From: Abelmoschus esculentus
Lineage: Eukaryota; Streptophyta; Magnoliopsida; Malvales; Malvaceae
DNA length: 64,000 bases
Reading direction: 5' to 3'
NCBI GenBank assembly: GCA_035048815.1
Contig: JAUCBN010000006.1
Span: 22,149,001-22,213,000, forward strand
Position numbers and translations under genes: made by a program. The notes beneath the pieces are model-generated. The model saw only the letters and a list, made by a program, of their open reading frames with translations, ran no database searches and was not told the origin of the DNA. Of the stretch, positions 50,001 through 60,572 are shown piece after piece (position 1 is the stretch's first letter; every line of letters starts with the position of its first letter).

Positions 50001-51495
50001 TTTTGGACGTGTCTGGCTTTATTTGTTTTGTATGTCAAAGTTCAATCGGGCATGTTCAGTTATAAATGCTACCTGCTGGTGAAATTAGGTCTGGATGAAC
50101 AATGATGCATGTGAATTGAGTAGAAGCTGACTGTTTTCTATTTTCCAGGAGCATTTGCTAATAGTCTGTGAACTTCTCAAGGCAAACTTATACGAGTTCC
50201 ATAAATTTAATAGAGAATCAGGTGGAGAAGTTTACTTCACAATGCCAAGATTGCAGGTTTGTGAAAGTTGCTTTCTTCATAAATGCATCTAATCTATGTC
50301 TCACTATCATGTAATCTTCTCTTGAATTCTTTTGTGCAGTCAATTACCATTCAGTGTTTGGAGGCTCTCCAATTTTTGCATGGTCTTGGCCTAATACACT
50401 GTGATCTGAAGCCAGAAAATATATTAGTTAAAAGCTATAGTAGATGTGAGGTGAAGGTCATTGATCTAGGGAGCAGTTGTTTTGAGACAGATCACCTATG
50501 CTCCTATGTTCAATCCAGGTCCTATCGTGCACCAGAGGTTATCCTAGGACTTTCATATGACAAGAAAATAGATATCTGGTCACTTGGCTGTATCTTGGCA
50601 GAACTCTGTACTGGAAATGTAAGTAGCCTTCTTTAGACATTACCTGGCATTTTCTTCTTATGAATATACCCTCTTTGCAATAGCATTCAGTGATGTCCTC
50701 ATCCGTAAATGCTAAATGGATCGAATTTTGGGACTGTCCAATCACTGAGTCTCTGAAATGAGTTGACACAAACTTGATCGGAAGAAAATGTTGTGTTATG
50801 GCTTCAAGATTTAGATTTTTATGCATATATTCGATTTCTAAATGTTAGTTATAGCTTGTTCTCCTGACTCTATTTTCTTTAGTTGATCTTACTGGAGAAA
50901 CGTATTATTTCACCATAGTAATTCCTTTAATCTATTTCTGAATAATTATTTTTGGAGCAATAAATAAATATTGGTGCAATTTGGCTTCAATATGATGTAG
51001 GTACTCTTCCAGAATGATTCGCCTGCAACATTGCTTGCAAGAGTAATTGGAATCATAGGTCCCATCAAACAAGATATGCTTGCCAAAGGAAGGGATACAT
51101 ACAAATACTTCACGAAAAATCACATGCTTTATGAACGTAATCAGGTCAATCTTTGTCAGTTTTTACTGCTTAGTGGGGGAAAAGAACATATATTCTGAAC
51201 ATTATTTTTGCTTTGCTTCCCTAGTGCTTAGGGCTCCCTGTCCAATCTCATATAATTTGAATGGTGTTTTAATGTAACGTGATGCATATTTACGATTATA
51301 CTTCAGGAAACCAATCGACTGGAATACCTGATACCTAAGAAGACATCCTTGAGGCATCGGTTGCCTATGGGCGACCAGGGCTTCGTTGATTTCGTTGCTC
51401 ATTTGCTTGAAGTAAACCCAAAGAAGCGGCCTTCTGCATCAGAGGCTCTGAAGCACCCATGGCTATCATACCCATACGAGCCCATATCAGCTTGA
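44014..51495 (+). CDS. Plant-type DYRK protein kinase (DYRKP) with LisH motif
   Basis: Seven exons: 44014-45211, 47535-48900, 49631-49910, 50149-50256, 50340-50618, 51001-51144, 51307-51495, giving 1,187 residues with phases closing. Residues 5-33 (DLVLEFLRRNRFTRAEAALL) are a LisH motif. A long, acidic, Ser-rich, probably disordered part reaches about residue 850. The kinase domain occupies about 876-1179: Lys905 (VCVKII), HCDLKPEN at 1004-1011 (HRD becomes HCD), DLG at 1026-1028, activation loop CSYVQSRSYRAPE with Tyr1040, and GDQGFVDFVAHLLEVNPKKR in the C-lobe. These features identify the plant DYRKP group (Arabidopsis At1g73450/At1g73460/At3g17750 type), CMGC dual-specificity kinases that autophosphorylate an activation-loop tyrosine. 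The start at 44014 follows the leader splice; an upstream in-frame ATG at 43951 is intronic. Intron 2 starts with GC. Intron 1 is 2.3 kb. Confidence 0.94.
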
Positions 51496-53824
51496 GATTT
51501 GTTTGATGAGGACTTGCGGCGATTTCTTGCCTCATCTCTTGTTGACCGGGGAAGTATCTGTTTGTATTACCGGAATTGGTGTTCTCTGTTTGTAGTTGAT
51601 CTCTCCAAGGAGCTTTCCCTCCCTTTCACATGCCTGCAAAATGCAATCTAAGGTGTGTTTGATTTTGTTTGGTTATGTCGTTTTATATATATTATAAATC
51701 CTTCCCCTTACAAATGTAGTAGTATTTGAATGATGTAATATTTGGACCGTTTCCTTCATCACTTTTAATTTATCTGTGGTGGAAGGGGGAATCAAATATT
51801 GTTGTACATGACATCTTGATGTGTGATATTTGTTTTAGGTGCTTTAGTAAGTAATGTAGCTTTGTGACATAGATGGTAACCATGTTTAGGTTATTGAGTC
51901 CGGGGCGAGGCTGCCGCAGCTACTCCGTCGACTTTTCGGGTTGATTTGGATCATTTTCTTCTTTTTTTGAACTTGCTACAGTGTTACAGTAGTATTTATT
52001 TTAGAGTATACTCTCAACCATTAGACATTGATCGCTCAATCATTGTGTTAGTATTATTGATGTTCGAACCCGTAACTTCTAGGAACAACTATTCCCTTCA
52101 CCAGTATATGTCTACTGGACCACTCTCATCAGAAATTAAAAATATAATTATGTCTATATTATTTCTTCCCTTTTCACTACATACTGTTAATATGATCTTC
52201 AGTCGTAAGAACACAAAGGGAGAGAAAAGAGGATCTATAAGTCAATATTGCAGTTCAACGAAATCAAATAATGATTCCCCCTCTAAATAAAAAAGTAATT
52301 TTTTAATATAATATAGCCTTGATTATTAGCTATGTGTACTATTTTTTAACAAGTTAAACTTATACTATTAAATTAAATATATATACTCAAAAAATAATAA
52401 ATTATTTTTGTTATAATATCTAAAATTTGTAAAAATTGTATACTTATCATATTATTAATATAATTATTATAATAATTTTTTTTTTGAAAAACATAATTTA
52501 TATTTATATACCCTCGTTACTCTCCGTTTAAAAGCTAAACTTTTAATATGTTTAAAATTTAATTTCTTATTATTTGTCATAGATTATCAAGTAAATTAAA
52601 TTAATAAGAAAATAAATTTAAAAGTCGTATAATACTGAAAATTATTTATATCATAAGTTTAACTTAAATGTTTCGTAAGAAGATAAATTTTAGATAAAAA
52701 ATAGAGATGACAAAAGAAAAGGGGAAGGGATGGGTTGTTCAAATAATATAGTATTAGAAAATATTTAAGAGAATGAGCTAAAATAAATAGTGTTATTTGG
52801 ACCTTGTCACTTATATGTATACCGTTGATTTCAGTTCAATCTAACGACCAACATGGATCTCATCACCTGCAAGGCTACAAGGAACATTGTTTCTTTTGAC
52901 CTATATCCCAAAATTACCCTAAATTTGTCTATTTATTATTATTTTCCTAGATTCCCCTCAAAATGGTGTATGTCTTGTCGTATGAGATCCAGTGGGGTTC
53001 TGGACATGCGCAATAAGAGCGACCGTACAGGGTTCCCTAAAAAAGAGAGGCCCCAAAATTTTGATAAAACATTCTTTAGATGATGTTAATTCCCAAATTC
53101 ATTGAAAGATTTTGAAAATGCAATTAAGAAAGATGCATTATAATTGTTTAAACGTTATAATTATTTCTTAAATACGATAATTGGTTATAAAATCTTATTG
53201 ATTATTCTTCTTCTTATTGCTTCTATAGAACTAGTGAAGTTTTGAATAGGCACAATAGAAATAATCGCACAGGGGCCCCTAGAAAGGACATTTGCTTCTA
53301 AGGGTTATAATTTTATAATTAGCAAAAGTTATGGACAATTATTTCTAAGGGTCGTATTTTAATAAATTGTACAGGGGCCCCGAAATTTTTGAACCGCCTC
53401 GATGAGATCAATACAGATACAGCATTAAAGTTGAAAGAAAATAAGGGGTCTGTCTGAAAAGAGGAAAAACAAAATGAAAGAAAAAGATAGTAAAAAATGT
53501 GAAGAAGTTTCCAAGGGCATGGACAGAAGACTTGCTGTTCAGCAATCCGTCAATTTACACACAACATGTGCATGAAGAAGGCCTTATTACATTACAGCAT
53601 AAATATTTTGGAAAGAAAAATAAGACATTTTGAAGCAATACAAATAATGAGGAAAAAAACAAAGCTATAAGCACATGGATGGACCTCAGCTACAATACAA
53701 ACAATAACAATGGGAGAAATCCACCTTCAATTCCAGCTTATCTAATATGAATCTCTTACATTCTGTGCCGCACCCTCGAATCCATCTCTCTGTATCTCTT
53801 TGATACAAAAATGATGATCCGATC
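51496..53824. other. Intergenic region between convergent genes
   Basis: The DYRK 3' UTR lies at the left, perhaps to about 51830. Next are a reversed SINE (51982-52112), AT-rich sequence, and three diverged copies of a CACAGGGGCCCC-type segment near 53027, 53271 and 53379. The right end, from about 53500, is probably the 3' UTR of the BRO1 gene. Confidence 0.5.
51982..52112 (-). mobile_element. tRNA-derived SINE, copy 4
   Basis: On the minus strand: GTTACGGGTTCGAACATCAA with a near-consensus B box (GGGTTCGAAC), then ATGATTGAGCGATCAATGTC and AAATACTACTGTAAC, the shared 3' body of this family. Confidence 0.7.
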
Positions 53825-56800
53825 TTACCTTTCATCAGGGTTAACCTGGTTAATGCCGATGTGGCTCGACTGTACATTCTCGTTCCACGAAGGGTCGGCT
53901 GGAGGCAGCTGATATTCATCAGGTTTCAATGCTAAAGCAAAATCTGGCAAGGTTGGAGCTGTCTCCATGATTCTGAATAACATTACCAATAATGAGGTTA
54001 TTATATTTTGTTTATCGAGTAAACGAATTGTTGTCGAATTTGTAGTAAGAGATCGTACACTTACTTCTCATAAGAGTAGAGGTCACGGTTTATCCGCACC
54101 TTGCTAGAACTGTCTTTCGGAATTTTCTCAGAGAGATGCTTCACGGTTCCCCAAAGAGGAGGGTTTCTGCACCAACCAACAAGAAACTTTAGCAACTAAA
54201 CTACAATCCACCATAATCTGCTGGCAGAGACAGAGTGTACAATCTGGAAATCTCAACTTACTAGAACAAAATGCTAGGTCTGATTACATGGGCAAATTTA
54301 CTTTTGTAGTTACTCCTATATACTAATTATACAATTTAAGCCTTTTTATCTCTTTTAAAAAATGGTAAAACTGTAACTGATTTTATGCAAGGCCAAATTA
54401 GTCTTTTACATTCACTAAAAACATATTCGACATGATATTATAAATATACATTCCCACAGTATTTCTTTCTAATTAACCGAAATTTATATAAGAACTATTT
54501 ACTATTCTACTCCACTAATCCATTCCATTATGTGAACCAAGCATGCTGTCACTACTCACTGAATAAATGTCATACCACAGAAAGGGCCAACTGGCCACCC
54601 AAAAGCTAAAGGGTGAATGGAAGCAACAATGTAAATCTGAAAATGATCAGAAATAAATTACCTGGATGAAGGATGGGCTGCATTAAACACCTCACTAACC
54701 CTCTTACTTTCTTTGAAATATTCATCAGCAGCTTGCAGAGCAGCTATGGCCATACCGTGAGATTTCTCTGTATTTCCCTCATCAAGGATCACACCATGAT
54801 AATAATATGCTGCAGCCTGTATTTATATAAATCAACATGCATATTTAAATAGCTACCATTATCCAGGAAATGCAACCTCAATGTAGTAAGAATTACTAGC
54901 ATTGTATATTAGTAGAAAAAGAAACATCTCAACTAACAAATCGATTTCATACAGCAATGTCAGCTCAAATCTACAAAAGTAGAAGTCAAAAGATAGGTTT
55001 TACATGTAAATTCATCTATTGCTCCTTCACTGAACTACTTCCTAAGTGCCAACCTAGAATTTATATACAGAATAACAGCATTTTCAAACCCAATAGCTCA
55101 TTTTCCATCAAAATTTAGAAACACAGAAGAGGACGTTCCATTACCCGGATAATCAACCCAGAGTAAAATGAATATATCATTGACTTATTGTAATACAAAA
55201 GTAACATCATAAAAGAATTTGATCCAAGAAAGAACAAATTTGAACTAATTAGGTGCAATCCTAATATCTAATAGATAAGTCACTGGAGAATAAAATTGAC
55301 AACACCAATCTCTTATAAAGAAACAAGTGATCATACACATTCAAAGTCAAAAGTTAAATTCACCGCAATATCCTAGAGATATCATCCCAAAGAAGATCCT
55401 ATATGGTAGGAAGTACAAAGCCAATAGTTATGTTTGCTCAAACTCAGGTGTAGCATCCAAGTGATCTATACAGCTACAGAGGGTCTTAAAATAGGATAAG
55501 AGGCAGAAATTCATCGTCCCTATTAGAGGGTTAAGATTTTTCATATTACCATATCAGCTATGTAACTAACCATGCAAGGTTAAAAATGATGTTTATTTTT
55601 TGGGTCTTGAAAACAAAACAAAATGCAGAGACCTACCACTAAGCCAGAAGAAAATTATTCATCTTCAAATTTGACTCAAACTATGCAGACCAAATGATGA
55701 CAGTCTATGGAGATTTCTATCTTTCTTAAACATTACTGCCACTATTGCAGCCCAAAATGATTTTTTCCTATTTACTATTTCATTTAATTTCCATCTTCAT
55801 CACTCTTCCTTTTCCGCAATCACTTAATTATACAAAAATCTGTCCATCATAGTTGTCTCACAATAATGCAAGGCTCGCTGTTTATTCATCATGCTGATGA
55901 CCTTGTTTAATTTGAATATAATCCCTTTCTTAACAAGAAGATGAATGTATCCCATACCGCTTGAAAGTCTAGCAAATATCCCTTTGATTGATATTGCTAC
56001 ATTCAGTACAAATTGTTATTATTTCTTCAAAATAACATAAACCGGTATTCAAATTCAAGAACCATTAGGAGAATATTTACAAAACAATGCCTTTGTTCTC
56101 ATGTCCAAAATAGAATAGGGAATGACAATAAGGGTTATGTACCTTAGCTTCAATGTATTTCCATTTTATAAAATGTCGATGCTTTTCACCCCATCCATTA
56201 GATAATGGGAGATTCATAATATTATCTTGTGCCTGTTAAGAAATGGAAATAAATATCAATATATGTTTGAAAATCACTAACTACACTTTTAGTAATATAT
56301 CGAGACAAGATGAATGATTCAGGAAAGGCTAAGTGAAGAATGAAGACAAACCAAGATTTCTGCTGCTAAATATTGTTATTACACTGATAAAAAAGCTGTA
56401 AGACAAGGCCCTCAATCTCATTCAAACTACATTTGAAAAAAAAGTATCACTAACATAATACAAGGGCTACACACAAACTAAACAAAAATATATGATGTTG
56501 CAAAATGAATCAAGGAAAAGTGGACCCAAACCCATTCATACATCCACATGGGAAGGATCAAGAACCCTATGACTTGCGGTGGGTAAATTCGTGGACAACT
56601 ATAGGTAGATGCTCAAGACCAAGTATGATATAGAAGCCATTCAAGTGTAGCTCAGCATATAGATCCTTGGAGATTCATTAAGTTTGTTTTGGTAAACCGA
56701 TCCTGTTAATTAGATTGGCATCGGAATGTGTAACCCTAACCCTATTGATTCAACTAAACATGCAAATAAACTAGTACACTGAATTCAAGACTTTACGTTC

Positions 56801-58609
56801 TTAGCTGGTCAAAACATTGAAAATGATAAAACAAAAGGAGAATTCATACCTGCTGCCAATATTTCACCATCTCACATGCAAGCCTTCGTTTCACAGCTAA
56901 AGTAGCCTTGGCACTATCGATTGCCATTCCGAGCTGGATATCAACACCCTACACCAAACAAAGATAGCATTAAACCGTGAGACTCAGACAATAAAAAGAT
57001 ACATATGCTAGGTCTATGCCAAGTGGTTCCTAGACACACACGGCCACACCTTATAAGAACTAAAAAGTATCACTCAAGTATAAAAAAGGTGATTTGTGCA
57101 ACAATATTCAGACATGTCACTAGTGTTTACAGGAATATAAAAAAAATGGAAGAGTTGATTTTCGCTCACCAAAATACATTCATACTAATTATAAGAACAA
57201 ATTTACCAAATGACATCCTGAAAGTCCACATTTGTAAACTTGATTCACAGGCAACCTATAGTTTCTTGTCTGCATCGATCAAGAGATTAAGTTAGTACCT
57301 GTCCTAATGCTTGCAAACAAAGTGCTCGAAGAACTCCTTCTGCTAGATCTACTGGTAAATTTCTCCTACAATCAAAGTAGAGGATCAATAGATTATTACA
57401 AAAATTTGGAAAGCGAGAAATTGATTGTGAATATATCAAAGAGATTCCAACAGCAAGTATAACATATTTGTACACCTAAGTTCAGATGGAAACTGGGGAA
57501 GAACATGTCTGACAGCACAATCCAAGTATCCAGCTGCCTTCAAGAAAATATCAATCGAGGCTCGCCTGTTTTCTGTTTATCGAAAGAAAAAGGAAGTATC
57601 GCATTAGGTCCAGGAAAAATGGTTAAAGCAAAAGTCAGAATGAAAATCTAAGCTGAGAACAAATGGTCAACAGATTTGCCAGTAATAAACTTTTTACACT
57701 TTAAAAACAAAAATTGTAGCACGGAAGAATGAAAACAGAAGACAAGAGCATCCAAAAGCAATAACCAGCACTGAATATCTTTTCTCTTTCTTCTTACAAC
57801 CTACCTTCTGATACTTTTTGTTGATAACCATCAGCAGAAGTCCTTGGAAGAAGCAATAAGTTGCCTTGTGAAAATGATAACATTGCCATCAAATGCAAAA
57901 CTGACAACACCTCATACCAAGCATTAAACATCGCTGTTTCCTGCAAAAAAAAAAAAACTGCTTTACATCAAATCTGTATTTCTCAAAGAGAAGAGTGACC
58001 AAATAATAATAATAATAAAAGCAAATTAGCCTAAACCTACAGTCTCACCTCAGCGTCATCCTCCTGATTTACCCAAATAAACTGTACTTTGTATTGTAGC
58101 CGGCTCCCTGAATAATAACAATGAACCATAATGTTAGACTTCGCCTTATACAGCACATAAACCTTCAAAGGGAATGAATTTAATAATATGTTTACCGTCT
58201 GTTACTAATCCTAAGAGCACAGGCAAGTAGTCCTCAAGAGCCTGATGAAGATCTGCCAATGTTGAACCCCCTGCAGACGATATTTTCAACTAAAATACCA
58301 GTAAAAATGTTTACTACAATCAGTTTATAAGGAAACCAAGTTTGCCTGTAACAAACCATGCTGTGTAGCAGTTTTCCTTCTTGTCCTTGTAATTGTAGGT
58401 GCTTCTTGGCCGGCCATAACAACTATCCGAGTTCTCAGGGCAGTAAGGCGTTCCACTAATGTCTTTGACAAGTGACCACCAAGTGATTGAGAGAAGTCCA
58501 CAGGCTTGGGAATTCGTAAGCCCGGCACATACACAGAAACTTCCCCAATATTTCCTGGCCGCCTCCTGTTTCCCCCAGAATCCTTTGGAGTTGAAACCAG
58601 ACACCCCAT
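53825..58609 (-). CDS. BRO1-domain protein (BROX/ALIX-like)
   Basis: Eleven exons, right to left: 58609-58357, 58270-58196, 58107-58049, 57940-57805, 57572-57476, 57365-57299, 56948-56850, 56232-56143, 54816-54662, 54166-54065, 53972-53825. All junctions are in phase and give 426 residues. The protein starts MGCLVSTPK, a good Gly2 myristoylation site with Cys3 for palmitoylation, which suggests membrane attachment. Most of the length is a BRO1-type helical domain: ADLHQALEDYLPVLLGLV, FIWVNQEDDAEE, WYEVLSVLHLMAMLSF, AAGYLDCAVRHVLP, LCLQALGQGVDIQLGMAID and KAAAYYYHGVILDEG. BRO1 domains bind ESCRT-III (CHMP4/SNF7) in multivesicular-body sorting. This one is short, as in BROX, without the V-domain and Pro-rich tail of ALIX. 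It matches the Arabidopsis At1g73390 type almost end to end. The exact cellular role is inferred. A 1.3-kb intron lies between exons 8 and 9. Confidence 0.93.
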
Positions 58610-60572
58610 ATCTTAGAGTTACTATACCTTTCAATCCAGGCGAAATTAATCAAAATCCACAATACAACCGACTTATTTCCAGCATGAAAGACAAAAATTG
58701 TAAAGAGTAGCCAATATAATCTGATAGATCACAAAAATACATTGCGTAAGTTAATAAACAAACACGTGTTGCCAAAGAAGCTGTTATGTGTATGCACTAC
58801 GCAAAGCGATAGAGGAAAAAAAACTACTTAAATGTCCAACCAACAAAGCAGAAGTAGTAGGCAACTCACGAGCACCATCAAAGGACTCTTAACTACATTT
58901 CCAAAAGATTTTTGACTTTATTTTCCTTAAAAAAAGAGATGCCGCCACTTACTCACCTTGTTGTCCCTTACCAGACGAAGGAGAATGGATGAGTTAAAAG
59001 CCTAGTAGTTTCTGCATCCAAAAAAGGAAAAAAAAAAGAACTTTTATATAATGAAGAAAAAAGAATGAAAGGCGAAGGAGAAAACAGACCAAAAGCAAGT
59101 GAATTCACAAGGTAGCCATGGGAACTCGACAATTTCGTTACTTTTTCATACTGCAAAGAGTACAAGTAGTTAAATAGTGGTTGGGCTTTCCATTATAACA
59201 CATTTATAGACGGTTTTGCATGCAAAATTCAGAAGAACAATGTGAAAGTGAAGAATCATGAATTCAATTCACCAGCAGCTTTAATAACAATAATAATTGA
59301 ATGTCGTGAAGATCGCAGCTAATCAAGAAAGCACCTCGGCAATTAGGAGTCAAATCAAATAACAGATAAAGCAGAAATCATAAAACGGGGGGAGGAGAAG
59401 AGAATTCAAAGTTTTCAATTGAATCAAAAAGGAGAACAAGAAGATGAATTCTGAATTCTGACCCTGCGTCCGAGTACAGAGTCAAACTCCAAAGTCCAAA
59501 CCCTAGCAGTAGCAGAGTAGCTGGCAAGGTAATCAACACACAATGATTAGGCTTTTTCGGAAATGAGATTTGAATTGGTAATGAATAATTTAATCACACG
59601 TTTCCATTTTTGTGATGGGAAACAAACGCCCTGCCGGCCATTCTTTTTGGAAGAAAATTGTCAAACTACCTTTGACCTAGGTCTCATAAATATTTCTCAT
59701 CCCATAAAAGTTAAATAAAAATCATTTATGATGTAATTATATCTATTTATATATTTAATACTAAAAAATAATTAAAAATTAAATTTTAATTTTAACATCT
59801 TAAACTCTAAATCTTATACTTAAAAAATATTTTAGTTATCCAAAATGTAATATTTTAAATCCGGATCGGGATATTACAAACGCATATGTTATTTTGATTA
59901 TTACAAGTATCTCGATTGTAAATTTTTTTTATTAATGTACGTTATTGTGAACATAACAATTATAAATATTATGGTTTTATATAATATCGTTACCGTCGTA
60001 TAACAAGTGTCATTGTGATTATGTACTATTATTTAAATTCTTAATAGCTAATAATAAAAATAAATAAATAAATTTGAATAATAGGTCCATAATAACAAAA
60101 TATTAAAAATTTAACTCTTAATAATAAATATTAAAAATATAAATTTTAAAAGTATATCTATAATAAAATATATTAAAAGAATATACTTTAATAATAAATA
60201 TTAGAGAAAAAATTATATTATGGGACATTCTCATCACGTCATTCATAGGACTAACCAATAAAAAATCTCCATTTAATTATTTTTTCCACCTCACCATTTT
60301 TATCAAGTGAATCTTCACTAATATTTATTGTAAATCAAGTTTAAAACAGTTTTTACCAAATGAAGATTTACTTGGTAGAAATGATGAGGTAAAAGAAATA
60401 ATTAAATAAAAAATTTTATTAGTTGGTCCATGAATAATGTAGTGGGAACGTTCATGATATAATTTCTCATAGGCATTTATTTGCATTATTCCTATTTAGA
60501 TTACAACTCCTATTAAACTGAGCAATCAACCCCCGGCCACATCCTATAATCTTGTGTGTGACTCGAAGGAAG
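58610..60572. other. BRO1 leader region and intergenic DNA
   Basis: The BRO1 gene 5' UTR and probable leader intron extend to about 59520, where sequence such as CCAAACCCTAGCAGTAGCAG suggests the promoter-proximal end. From 59700 the DNA is AT-rich with MITE copy E. I could not place the leader splice sites confidently. Confidence 0.45.
60204..60468. mobile_element. Foldback MITE family, copy E
   Basis: Left end AGAGAAAAAATTATATTATG with CATCACGTCATTCATAGGAC; the right end is the inverted TGGTCCATGAATAATGTAGT then CATGATATAATTTCTC. It ends about 100 bases before the MATE ATG, so it lies in that gene's proximal promoter. Confidence 0.75.

Noticed and set aside
58320..58634. 104-codon frame starting MKGIVTLRYG overlapping BRO1 exon 1
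   Set aside because: It is out of frame with the conserved MGCLVSTP reading and has no BRO1 similarity.
60554..60572. MATE start at a GTG in the shifted frame
   Set aside because: Plant nuclear genes do not normally start at GTG, and the family-like N-terminus VEEVKKQ is in the ATG frame instead.
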